The notes below the pieces were generated by a model. That model was given only the letters and a program-made list of their open reading frames with translations. It was not told the origin of the DNA and searched no databases. From Synechococcaceae cyanobacterium SM2_3_2 (lineage in GTDB: Bacteria; Cyanobacteriota; Cyanobacteriia; Thermostichales; Thermostichaceae), in contig JAAUUM010000002.1 of the NCBI GenBank assembly GCA_012031565.1, positions 1 to 63,772 on the forward strand: a stretch of DNA of 63,772 bases. The letters are read 5' to 3'. The position numbers and the translations under genes were made by a program. This document shows, one piece after another, positions 54,537 through 63,109 of this stretch; the first letter of the stretch is position 1, and each line of letters begins with the position of its first letter.

Positions 54537-55133
54537 ATGAGTGCATTGCGAATTGGTGTGGCTGGCCCCGTTGGATCCGGCAAAACAGCTCTAGTGGAAG
54601 CCCTCTGCAAACAATTGCGGGATCAGTTTCCCATTGCGGTGGTGACCAATGATATTTATACCGAAGAAGATGCTCAGTTTTTGGTGCGCGCTCAAGCCCT
54701 TAGTCCTGACCATATCAAAGGTGTGGAAACAGGGGGCTGCCCCCACACCGCCATCCGTGAAGATGCCTCGATTAATTTGGTGGCCATTCAAGAATTGGAA
54801 CAAGCCTTTAGCGATTTAGAGTTGATTTTAGTCGAGAGTGGCGGCGATAATTTAGCGGCAACCTTTAGCCCAGAATTAGCAGATTACACCATCTATGTCA
54901 TCGATGTGGCGGCAGGGGATAAAATTCCCCGCAAAGGTGGCCCTGGCATCACCAAGTCTGATCTATTGGTGATTAACAAAATTGATTTGGCCTCCTATGT
55001 GGGAGCTGATTTGGGCATCATGGAGCGAGACACTCTCAAAATGCGGGGATCCCGACCTTTTGTCTTTACCAATCTGAAAACTCAAGTTGGTCTAACCCAA
55101 GTGATTGAGCAAATTATGCAATGGAAAAACTAA
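54537..55133 (+). CDS. ureG: Urease accessory GTPase UreG
   Basis: A 198-residue SIMIBI GTPase. P-loop [10 protein letters not shown] (10-19), the nickel-binding CPH in [33 protein letters not shown], and the guanine motif [13 protein letters not shown]. It delivers nickel to urease apoenzyme with UreE/F/H. No urease genes are in the window; urease accessory genes are often scattered in cyanobacteria. Codon use is more AT-rich than its neighbours, with only two GGATCC copies in 600 bases. It is preceded by 66 bases of AT-rich spacer. Confidence 0.95.
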   Translation: MSALRIGVAGPVGSGKTALVEALCKQLRDQFPIAVVTNDIYTEEDAQFLVRAQALSPDHIKGVETGGCPHTAIREDASINLVAIQELEQAFSDLELILVESGGDNLAATFSPELADYTIYVIDVAAGDKIPRKGGPGITKSDLLVINKIDLASYVGADLGIMERDTLKMRGSRPFVFTNLKTQVGLTQVIEQIMQWKN

Positions 55134-55271
55134 TACCAATTCAAAATCCTTGGCAATTTATGATGATAGGCTGCTTATGTTCTTCGCTAATTCATACCTA
55201 CGGTTAGCGTTGTATTCAGTTCTGAAACGCAACTCAAGCGGCTCTAATATCTAATAGCATCTAAGCAATCT

Positions 55272-56191
55272 CTAAGAAGAGCAACGGGCCACCTCAGTTG
55301 AAGCTCGATGCAAGAGGGCATGTCGCTCCACCAATCCCATCAGATCCGGCGCATAACCTCCCCCAATCACACAGGCCACGGGATAACCCCCTGTCCAACA
55401 GGCGCTCAAGACCTGCATCTCACGGCGATAGAGACCCGTATTGGTCAGGGCTAATTTGCCCAAACTATCCCCCACATGGGGATCCACTCCCGCATCATAG
55501 AGCACCAGATCGGGCCGGATCTGCGCCAACAAATCGGGCAGATAACGATCCAGGGTACGGAGATACTCGTCATCCTCAGTGCCAATCGCCAGGGGTACAT
55601 CCAAATCGCTCTGTTGTTTGGTGCCCGGAAAATTGGCCCCACAATGCATCGAAAACGTGAAGACATTGGGATCCCCCTGAAAGATCACCGCCGTGCCATC
55701 CCCTTGATGGACATCGAGATCGAGGATCAAGATCTTGTCCACCTGCCCCCACTGCCGCAGGAGTCGGGCCGCAATTGCAGATCATTAAAAATGCAGAACC
55801 CGGAGCCATAAGCAGGAAAAGCATGATGAGTGCCCCCGGCAGTATTGCAGGCGATGCCATGCTCCAGGGCCAACTGTGCCGTCAGCAGGGTTCCCCCCAC
55901 AGCGGTACAGGTACGGCGCACCACCTCCGGCGTCCAGGGCAACCCAATCCGGCGCAAGGCTCGGGGATCCAGGGATCCCTGGCAATAGTCCCGCACATAA
56001 TCAGGGTCATGCACCGACTCGATCCAGGCTAGAGGGGGGCACTCGGGGATGTGAATATCGGCGGGGCTGGCGATGCGCTGTTGCAGTAAATACTCGCGCA
56101 GCAGCCCAAACTTGCCCATCGGGAAGCGGTGGGTGGAGGGCAATGGGGCCACATAGTCGGGATGATAGACAAATGGGATCCCCATGTTCAA
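55272..56191 (-). pseudogene. Histone deacetylase-family amidohydrolase, frameshifted
   Basis: N-terminal part (56191 to 55727) begins MGIPFVYHPDYVAPLPSTHRFP and includes WTPEVVRRTCTAVGGTLLTA, NTAGGTHHAFPAYGSGFCIFNDL, then goes astray as QLRPDSCGSGG and stops. The other frame continues AARLLRQWGQVDKILILDLDVHQGDGTAVIF and the remaining domain to 55272 (FSMHCGANFPG, YDAGVDPHVGDSLGKLALT). Restoring one base near 55768-55780 (NDLAIAARLL) gives one complete enzyme of about 305 residues. Zinc ligands (D and H in LDLDVHQGDG, D in YDAGVDPH) and the tandem HH are all present. Family substrates are acetylated amines such as acetylpolyamines; the arginine decarboxylase next door is a polyamine enzyme, so an acetylpolyamine role is conceivable. 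Confidence 0.85.
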
Positions 56192-56351
56192 ACCTGTTTC
56201 ATCACTTCAGTCACAGCAATGCAGTCACAAAACATCCAAAAATCAGCGGCGAATTGCCCAATTACTAATAAAGGGCTTCAGCCTTTTGCCTGAGCTTTCC
56301 AAAGGATAGAGCTTCGCCAAGGAATACCTGTCACGGAAACAGGCGTCTCAC

Positions 56352-56407
56352 AAAAAAAACTTCCGGTTCGACACTGTTCCCAACGGGTTCAGCAGCTGAC
56401 CGGAAGT
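56352..56407 (-). terminator. Intrinsic terminator of the arginine decarboxylase gene
   Basis: On the minus strand ACTTCCGGT (56407-56399) pairs with ACCGGAAGT (56367-56359) and is followed by eight T (56359-56352). It lies about 33 bases after the speA stop. Confidence 0.85.
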
Positions 56408-56439
56408 GGTTGAGATGGGCATTTCTCTGGTGAGAACCC

Positions 56440-58398
56440 TTAATGTAGGTAAGTGTAAGCCCGCAAACTGCCTTCAAAGTGGGCCTGCAACAGATTGGCT
56501 TCTTTCAAGGTGATCCGCTTCTCTTGCAGTGCCGCCTCAGTGGCGTCATGGATCCGCTCCACCAAGTCCTCGCTGTTGTACTGAACGTAGGTGAGCACCT
56601 CACTGATGCTGTCCCCTTTCACCACTTGGGCCACGCGGTAGCCGTCTGGCTTCATCTGGATCTGCACCGCGTTGGTATCCCCAAACAGGTTGTGTAGATC
56701 TCCCAAGATCTCTTGGTAAGCGCCCCCCAAGAAGATCCCCAGCAGATAGGGCTGATCATTCAACTCATGCAGCGGCAATACAGAGGCGGTCTTACCATCG
56801 TCATCAAAGAAGCGGGTGATCTTGCCATCGCTGTCGCAGGTCAGATCCGCCAGAGTGCCCCACTGACGCGGCTCCTCGCTGAGGCGATGGATCGGCATGA
56901 TGGGGAAAACTTGGTCAATCGCCCAGCTATCGGGCACCGACTGAAACAACGAGAAATTGCAGTAGTAGGTGCTGGCCAACAGCTCATCCAAGTCCGTTAC
57001 CCCAACGGGATCCCGTCCGGTCAGTTGCAGGTGCTCATAGGCCAGGGTGCAGATCTTATCGCAGCAGTTCCAATAGAGCTGCTCGACTCTGGCCCGCTCC
57101 TCTAAGCTCAGATCCCCATCCGTGAACAAGCGCAGAGCGGCATCCTTCAGATCTTGAGCGCGACGATATTGGGCCGTCAGGATTTCTTTGTCGATGTGGT
57201 GGTACAGGTCATTCAGTTCCTTGACCACCTCGGCATCCCCATCCAACACAACGGGCAACTGGCCCACCATGCTGTGGTTGCAGCCCAACACATCAAACAC
57301 CAATACTGACTGGTGCGACATCACCGCCCGACCACTCTCGCTGACCAAAGCCGGGGGATCCACGTGGTATTGCTGACAGGTGGTCAGTACCGTTTGGACG
57401 ATGGTGGCCGCATAGTCCTCAATGCTGTAGCTCTGGGAGGTATGGGCCATCGATTGGGTGCCGTCATAGTCGATGCCCAGGCCACCCCCCACATCCAGGT
57501 AGCCCATCGGTGCCCCCATCTCCGTCAGCTCCACATAGACCTGGCAGGCTTCCCGCACCGCCCGACCATGCACCCCCACCGTCGAGATCTGGGATCCAAT
57601 GTGATAGTGCAGCAGCTTGAGGCAGTGGAGCAGGCCCGCTGCTTTGAGTTGAGTGATGGCCGCTAAGATCTCGGTGGCACTGAGGCCAAACTTGGCCCGT
57701 TCTCCAGCGGAGGTGCCCCAGCGTCCGATCCCTTGGGCTGATAGCTTGGCCCGGATCCCTAAGATGGGGTCGATACCCAGTCTTTTGGCCACCTCAATCA
57801 CAAGGGTCAGCTCATGCATCCGTTCGAGGACGATGATCGGGGTGCGGCCTAATCGTTGGGCCAGCAGAGCCGTTTCGATATACTCCCGGTCTTTGTAGCC
57901 GTTGCAGACCAACAGGGCATCCGGCGTATCCAGGTTGGCCAAGGCGATCAGCAGCTCGGGCTTGGATCCCGCCTCCAGTCCGTAGTGGTAGGGGCGACCG
58001 TGGGCCACCACTTCTTCGACTAAGTGGCGCTGTTGGTTGACCTTGACTGGATAGACCCCCCGATAAACATTGGGATAGTTCGCCGCTGTCATGGCCTGAT
58101 TAAAGCTCTCGCACAGCCGTTGGATCCGGTTGGCGACGATATCGGTAAAGCGGATCAGCACTGGCAGTTGGATGCCACGGGCTTGCAGATTGGTGACCAG
58201 CTCAAACAGATCGATCCCGTGGGCTGACAACACTGCATCGGCGGAAGCGGGATCCTGCTGGGTCAAACATCGTCCGTCCGGCGTGACCTCGACGTGCCCC
58301 TCTTGGTTGACATGAAAGTAGGGCGCACCCCAACCGCTGATGCGGTAAAGTTTTTCGCTGTCCTGTACGGTCCAGGGTGAGCGGGTCAAAGTCGGCAT
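56440..58398 (-). CDS. speA: Biosynthetic arginine decarboxylase
   Basis: A 652-residue fold-III PLP decarboxylase. RISGWGAPYFHVNQEGHVEV at the N-terminus; GVYPVKVNQQRHLVEEV holds the PLP Lys; LHYHIGSQISTVGVHGRAVRE and MGYLDVGGGLGIDYDGT hold phosphate-binding and substrate segments; PALVSESGRAVMSHQSVLV and the C-terminal YLLGIFLGGAYQEILGDLHNLFGDTN are diagnostic. It makes agmatine from arginine, the first step to putrescine. Start ATG at 58398; a terminator follows the stop. Confidence 0.96.
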   Translation of the reverse strand: MPTLTRSPWTVQDSEKLYRISGWGAPYFHVNQEGHVEVTPDGRCLTQQDPASADAVLSAHGIDLFELVTNLQARGIQLPVLIRFTDIVANRIQRLCESFNQAMTAANYPNVYRGVYPVKVNQQRHLVEEVVAHGRPYHYGLEAGSKPELLIALANLDTPDALLVCNGYKDREYIETALLAQRLGRTPIIVLERMHELTLVIEVAKRLGIDPILGIRAKLSAQGIGRWGTSAGERAKFGLSATEILAAITQLKAAGLLHCLKLLHYHIGSQISTVGVHGRAVREACQVYVELTEMGAPMGYLDVGGGLGIDYDGTQSMAHTSQSYSIEDYAATIVQTVLTTCQQYHVDPPALVSESGRAVMSHQSVLVFDVLGCNHSMVGQLPVVLDGDAEVVKELNDLYHHIDKEILTAQYRRAQDLKDAALRLFTDGDLSLEERARVEQLYWNCCDKICTLAYEHLQLTGRDPVGVTDLDELLASTYYCNFSLFQSVPDSWAIDQVFPIMPIHRLSEEPRQWGTLADLTCDSDGKITRFFDDDGKTASVLPLHELNDQPYLLGIFLGGAYQEILGDLHNLFGDTNAVQIQMKPDGYRVAQVVKGDSISEVLTYVQYNSEDLVERIHDATEAALQEKRITLKEANLLQAHFEGSLRAYTYLH

Positions 58399-58787
58399 AT
58401 GCTTTCCCCCCAGAGATGGATTGTCACAGTGGGATCCCTGACGAGCAAGCTGTCACGTAATCCACAGGATCATCAACTTAGCGATTTTATCCGGGATACG
58501 TCAAGATCTGCCCGGAATTTCGATTTTAGAAAAAACTAAGGCCCAAATCAGTAAACTCCTGACGGGGTCGAGATTTAGGCTGTTGATGCTAGATCAGATG
58601 CTTACGAAAAAATCTCTGCTTTACGCTGATTTCCTGCCAAAACCTCAATTTTCCGCGTTCTTTTGCCGGTGTGCCTTAGGCATCCTCTTCCACACGGATG
58701 CGGCAGGGATCCCTGAATCTGTCTGGTGCTGCTTCTAGGTTGGCTCTATCGTGGTGAGGCGTTGTCAACCGCTGGGGACAGACCTTT
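58399..58787. other. Gene-free divergent spacer speA / nucleotidyltransferase
   Basis: Nothing recognisable beyond the two promoters expected here; no repeat or RNA motif was found. Confidence 0.5.
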
Positions 58788-60005
58788 GTGACGGTAGAGG
58801 CCATGACATTTGCCAGCCCAAATCCCGCTCTTGCCAATAGATTGCCGATTCCACTGGGATCCCTGCCACAGCCCATCTACTTGGTGGGGGGATCCGTGCG
58901 GGATTTGTTGATGGGGCGTAGGGTGCAGGGCAAGCAGGATTTTGACTTGGTGACGGAAGAGGATCCCGTCGGTTGGGGGCAACAGCTAGCCCGAGATTTC
59001 AAGGTTGGCTTTGTGGTTTTGGATGCCGAGCGCCGTATCGTCCGGCTGGTGTTCCAGTCCATCACCCTGGATATCGCTCTACAAATGGGATCCTCCCTAA
59101 CAGCAGATCTGGGCCGACGGGATTTTGCCTGTAATGCCATTGCGGTTGAGCTGCACCACAACCTCTGGGTGGATCCCTTCAACGGTCGCCAGGATATCGA
59201 GCAGCGGCAGATCCGCATGGTGGATCCCCACAACTTGACCGAGGATCCCTTGCGGTTGTTGCGGGCCTATCGACAGGCGGCTCAGTTGGGGTTTGAGATC
59301 GAGCCAGCCACGCGAGTCGCCATCCAGCAGCGGGGGGCCTTGCTCCAACAGGTGGCAGCAGAACGGGTCAGGGCAGAATTGGATGGATTGCTCTTGGCCG
59401 GATCCCCAGGCTTAGCTCAGCTGGCCGATGCTCACCAAGACGGGATCCTGAGGCATTGGCTACCGCTGTCCTTGCAGATAGAAGCAGCTCAGCAGGTGCA
59501 GGAGTGGGGGATCCCTTTGCAAGCCAGCTATCCCTGCTGTTGGGCCACGATACAGACGGCATTGGCGGATCAGAGGCCGTTACACCTGATGGTGATCTGG
59601 GGGGCTTTGCTGACGGGATCCCTGGCTTCTATCTCTGAAAGGGTCGAGGTTCTGCATCAGTTGCGCTATAGTCGGGCCGAACAGCAAACCCTGAGTCGCT
59701 TGTTGGAGGGGCTAGCTGTATTCCAAGCCGTCATGGATAGGTCTGAGGATGTCTTGGTGGTGTATCGCCTGTTTCAAAAGCTGGGATCCCTATTGCCGGG
59801 GTTGATGCTGCTGGCCTTAGCGACAGGATCCCGCTGGCAGGTGGCGAGAGGATGGCTGGAGCGATACGAGGATCCCAAGGATCCCTTGGCTCATCCCGTG
59901 CCGTTGCTGGATGGCCGCATCCTGATGCAGGCTTTGCAGCTATCACCAGGGCCAGCGGTGGGGCAATTGCTCACACAGGTGGGGGAGCACAGGCCCAAGG
60001 ACTGA
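58788..60005 (+). CDS. CCA-adding-type tRNA nucleotidyltransferase/poly(A) polymerase family protein
   Basis: About 405 residues with GTG start, or 400 from the ATG at 58803. Head-domain motifs: IYLVGGSVRDLLMGRRVQGK, DFDLVTEEDPVGW, RRDFACNAIAVEL, and VDPFNGRQDIEQRQIRMVD followed by DPLRLLRAYRQAAQLGFEIE (neck region). It belongs to class II nucleotidyltransferases that add C and/or A to tRNA 3' ends. Because no HD domain is seen, it may be the CC- or A-adding member of a split pair, as some bacteria have. It is consistent with tRNA genes here lacking encoded CCA. Confidence 0.88.
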   Translation: MTVEAMTFASPNPALANRLPIPLGSLPQPIYLVGGSVRDLLMGRRVQGKQDFDLVTEEDPVGWGQQLARDFKVGFVVLDAERRIVRLVFQSITLDIALQMGSSLTADLGRRDFACNAIAVELHHNLWVDPFNGRQDIEQRQIRMVDPHNLTEDPLRLLRAYRQAAQLGFEIEPATRVAIQQRGALLQQVAAERVRAELDGLLLAGSPGLAQLADAHQDGILRHWLPLSLQIEAAQQVQEWGIPLQASYPCCWATIQTALADQRPLHLMVIWGALLTGSLASISERVEVLHQLRYSRAEQQTLSRLLEGLAVFQAVMDRSEDVLVVYRLFQKLGSLLPGLMLLALATGSRWQVARGWLERYEDPKDPLAHPVPLLDGRILMQALQLSPGPAVGQLLTQVGEHRPKD

Positions 60006-60056
60006 TCCACACTCCATCTGAAGCCCTGGGCTATGCCCGCCAACAGATGGGATCCC

Positions 60057-60089
60057 TTAAAGGTATCTAGTTGTAAAGGTATCTAGTTG
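60057..60089. repeat. 16-bp tandem duplication
   Basis: Two copies of TAAAGGTATCTAGTTG in a row after the nucleotidyltransferase stop. Confidence 0.9.
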
Positions 60090-60195
60090 CCCCATTCGAG
60101 AGCACAAGAAATCAGAATCGAGGGTAGGAGTTTGCCAATAATCGGTCTTTTGACAAGATTGACCCTCATGAAGATTGCATGATTGATGCCACAGA

Positions 60196-61053
60196 TTACT
60201 CCCCACAGGCCATGTCATCGCCGTACCAGGGTTGATCTGCCAAGTCCGTCGAGACGCATAACCCCTCGTTATTGCCGATCATCAGCGTCACCAAGCCTTG
60301 AGCCAAAGGTGGGGGCACCTCGCCACTGAGTTGGTTATCATTCAGCCGCAGATCCACCAAGTCCCGCAGTGCCAGCCATTCCACAGGGATCCCGCCGCTG
60401 AGTTGGTTGTGCTCCAGATAGAGGTTCTGTAACCCAGGGATCCCACTCAAGGAGGCCGGGATCCCTCCACTCAGTTGGTTATGGCTCAAAAACAGTCCCT
60501 GGAGGTTGGTCAACGCCCCAAGTTCTGCTGGGATCCCACCGGAGAGCTGATTGTGTTGCAAGATCAGGTTTTCTAGATTGCTCAGGTTGCCTAACTCAGA
60601 GGGGATCCCACCGCTCAGTTGGTTGTGATCCAGAAACAGTCCTTGCAGCTGGGATAAATCCCCCAATTCCGGGGGCAGGGATCCCGTCAGTTGGTTGTAG
60701 TCCAAAAACAGGGTTTGCAGTTGACTCAGCTCCCCCAATTCCGCCGGGATCCCACCGCTGAGCTGATTGCGACTGAGGGAGAGTCCTTGCAGCTGGGATA
60801 AATCTCCCAATGCGGGGGGCAGGGATCCCTGTAGGGCTTGCCCATCCCAAAAGATATCCACCACGCAGCCCGCCTCATTGCGGGTGACGAAGCCCGTCCG
60901 ATCCAGATCAGGTCGCTCAAAGTGGGCCAGCACAGCGGCCAAGGTGTCGACATCGGCAGGACATGGGGATCCCTGAGCTGAGAGTGGCAGAGCGACCACC
61001 AGTATCCCCAGCCCGCAGACTGCTATTACTCCCCGACCTGCGAGACCAGTCAT
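60196..61053 (-). CDS. Secreted leucine-rich-repeat protein
   Basis: A 285-residue protein with signal peptide (VIAVCGLGILVVALPLSAQG) and a small Cys-bounded cap (SPCPADVDTLAAVLAHFERP, then NEAGCVVDIFWDG). Eight plant-type 24-residue LRRs follow: LSQLQGLSLSRNQLSGGIPA, ELSQLQTLFLDYNQLTGSLP and so on to residue about 245, closed by a C-terminal cap with Cys (EGLCVSTDL, DDMACGE). Each repeat's GIP (Gly-Ile-Pro) codons are written as GGGATCCC, so the LRR and the DNA repeat coincide. Function is probably extracellular binding; no partner seen. Confidence 0.85.
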   Translation of the reverse strand: MTGLAGRGVIAVCGLGILVVALPLSAQGSPCPADVDTLAAVLAHFERPDLDRTGFVTRNEAGCVVDIFWDGQALQGSLPPALGDLSQLQGLSLSRNQLSGGIPAELGELSQLQTLFLDYNQLTGSLPPELGDLSQLQGLFLDHNQLSGGIPSELGNLSNLENLILQHNQLSGGIPAELGALTNLQGLFLSHNQLSGGIPASLSGIPGLQNLYLEHNQLSGGIPVEWLALRDLVDLRLNDNQLSGEVPPPLAQGLVTLMIGNNEGLCVSTDLADQPWYGDDMACGE

Positions 61054-61352
61054 TTTTTACACCCTCTTCTATCAACATCACCCTTTTGTCTGCACCGCAA
61101 GGGAACTCCCTCAAATGGTGGGCGTCATAGGCTACAGTATGGCACCCTGATCCAGTCCAAAAGCCAGGGATCCCGCTCTCCATCAGTCTTTGGTCTTTTT
61201 TGCGCCGGAGAGGGTTTGGGGTTAAGTAGGGCAATCGTTCCTGTCTAGAACCCATAATAGTGTGTTCAAATCTGAGCGATCTGCTGGCCCATTGCTACGG
61301 AAAATCTAGTGGCTCGTCATTTGGGTCTGGTATCAGACTGTAAACCTTTTCG

Positions 61353-61381
61353 GCTCTCTTTTTAGGTTAGAGGGCTTTTTT
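61353..61381 (+). terminator. Plus-strand intrinsic terminator without an upstream gene
   Basis: GCTCTC (61353-61358) pairs with GAGGGC (61370-61375, one wobble), followed by six T. The nearest plus-strand gene ends 1.3 kb upstream, so a small RNA or a long 3' end may exist in the 61054-61352 spacer. Confidence 0.5.
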
Positions 61382-61515
61382 GTGTGCTCTAATCTTTTGG
61401 CCAGAATTCGCCAATGTCAACCTCAGCCAGATAAATCCTGGATTCATAAGTTGTATTTGACGCAATTTTTAGACAAAAATCAATTTTTCATTATTATTTT
61501 TTCATTTAGGCATTA

Positions 61516-61567
61516 TTTATCCTTACCTTAACCTGTTCTTAAACTTTTAATAAAACCAGCTTAACCT
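61516..61567 (+). promoter_or_regulatory. Pho box (SphR-type direct repeats) upstream of pstS
   Basis: Octamers in 11-base steps: TTTATCCT (61516), CTTAACCT (61527), CTTAAACT (61538), AATAAAAC (61549, weak) and CTTAACCT (61560), each separated by three bases. This is the typical cyanobacterial Pho box for the SphS/SphR phosphate-limitation system, and lies 47 bases before the pstS ATG. Confidence 0.8.
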
Positions 61568-61613
61568 TGATCCCCTACTCTGCAATAGTTACCTCTTCAA
61601 GAGTGAATCATCT

Positions 61614-62675
61614 ATGACTAATCTCCGTTCCGCCCTGGTTGCGGCAACTGCCCTGTCGGTTGGCCTTGTTGGATCCGTGGCCCAAGCCCAGACCGTTGCC
61701 ATCAGTGGCGCGGGTGCGTCTTTCCCCAACCCTGTTTTTCAGATTTGGTTTGACACCTATTCCACCAGCGTGGATCCCAACGTTCAGGTCAGCTATCAGT
61801 CTGTGGGTAGTGGCGCTGGATTGGAGCAGTACATCGCTGGCACCGTGGACTTTGGGGCTTCTGAAGCTCCCATGAACGCCGACAACAACACCGCGCGCTA
61901 CGAGAGCTTTTTGGCCGCCTATGAATATGAGCCGTTGCAGCTTCCCGTCGTCGGTGGCGCAGTTGTGTTTGCCCACAACATCCCTGACATTGGTGACGGA
62001 GAACTGCAACTGCGACGCGAAACCTACTGCGGTATCGTCACTGGCGAAATTGACAACTGGAGCGACATCCGCATCAAAGCCGAAAACCCCAGCTTGACCA
62101 TGCCGGATCTGCCCATTACCTTCGTTCATCGCTCTGATGGCTCCGGCACTACTTTTGTGTTTACCAACCACGTCAACGCTGTGTGCGAAGGGTGGGAAGG
62201 TGGCGTCGGCACCTCTGTAGAGTGGCCTCAGACCGGCGGATTCATCGGTGGCGAGGGCAACGAAGGGGTTGCCGCCAATATCGCCGCTGAAGAGGGATCC
62301 ATTGGCTATGTCAACCAAGCCTACGCCGTCCTTGAGGAGATGAACACCATTGCCATTGAGAACGCTGCTGGCAATTATGTGGCGGCCACCCTTGAAAATG
62401 CTTCATCTGCCCTCGATACCGAAATCCCCGAAGACTTCGCGCTGTTGGTTCCTGATCCCCAAGGGGCTGAAGACTACCCCATCGTCGGCTTGGCTTGGGT
62501 GATGGTCTATCGCAACTATGAGGATCCCGCCAAACTGGAAGCCCTGCGCGAACTGCTGAAGTGGACACAATCCGCCGAAGGTAACGCCTTGGCCGAAGAG
62601 CTAAATTATGTGGTGATGCCTGCTTCTGTGGTGGAGCGGATCAACGCTGAGCTAGATGCCATCACCGCCAACTGA
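61614..62675 (+). CDS. pstS: Phosphate ABC transporter substrate-binding protein
   Basis: A 353-residue periplasmic protein. Signal peptide ends near VAQAQT (TNLRSALVAATALSVGLVGS before it). Phosphate-binding segments: AISGAGASFPNPVFQIWFD, VSYQSVGSGAGLEQYIAGTV, DFGASEAPMN, and the P-loop-like FVHRSDGSGTTFVFTNHV. Short binding-protein type with strong similarity to cyanobacterial PstS. A Pho box precedes it and pstC follows after 434 bases, with hairpins between, so it heads the pst operon. Confidence 0.96.
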   Translation: MTNLRSALVAATALSVGLVGSVAQAQTVAISGAGASFPNPVFQIWFDTYSTSVDPNVQVSYQSVGSGAGLEQYIAGTVDFGASEAPMNADNNTARYESFLAAYEYEPLQLPVVGGAVVFAHNIPDIGDGELQLRRETYCGIVTGEIDNWSDIRIKAENPSLTMPDLPITFVHRSDGSGTTFVFTNHVNAVCEGWEGGVGTSVEWPQTGGFIGGEGNEGVAANIAAEEGSIGYVNQAYAVLEEMNTIAIENAAGNYVAATLENASSALDTEIPEDFALLVPDPQGAEDYPIVGLAWVMVYRNYEDPAKLEALRELLKWTQSAEGNALAEELNYVVMPASVVERINAELDAITAN

Positions 62676-63109
62676 AGATAGCGGTGGGACGTTAACCTCT
62701 TGGAAACCTGTTAGAAACCTCTAGCACAACGTCTCCAGGGTTCTAGCGTCCCAAGCCGACACTCTGATGTAGTTGAAATGTGATTGAACACAATGATGTC
62801 AGCAATCAGTTTCGGGTAGTTTCTGCTCAACTGATTGCTGGCTTTTAGCTGTTTTACCTTGCCGAAACTTTATTTTTCTGATTTTTTGAACCGTTAGGAG
62901 AAGTTTAGGCCAAGAAATTTAAGCAAAGGGTGACTGGATACCAAAAAACGGGACTAATTCTGTAGGATCCCGTGTAAAAAACTCAAACAACCCTTACCAT
63001 CGACAGTGTTGGTTGTCGGCAGCCACCCTCTGTTTGGATTTGGAGTCTTCACTCTATCTCTGCCACCAACCCGGTTAAAACGTTTGCGATTACCAGTCAG
63101 GAGAGCCCT
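62676..63109 (+). promoter_or_regulatory. pstS-pstC intercistronic region with alternative hairpins
   Basis: A perfect 12-bp hairpin, CAGCAATCAGTT (62800-62811) with AACTGATTGCTG (62829-62840), overlaps by four bases with a second stem, AGTTTCGG (62808-62815) with CCGAAACT (62862-62869), which is followed by TTATTTTTC. The two stems cannot form together, as in an attenuator or a strong/weak processing switch. This would reduce pstC expression relative to pstS. The rest of the spacer to 63109 holds no gene that I can see. Confidence 0.55.

Noticed and set aside
61262-61290. tRNA T-loop-like GTTCAAATC
   Set aside because: No matching acceptor, D-arm or anticodon arm could be drawn around it.
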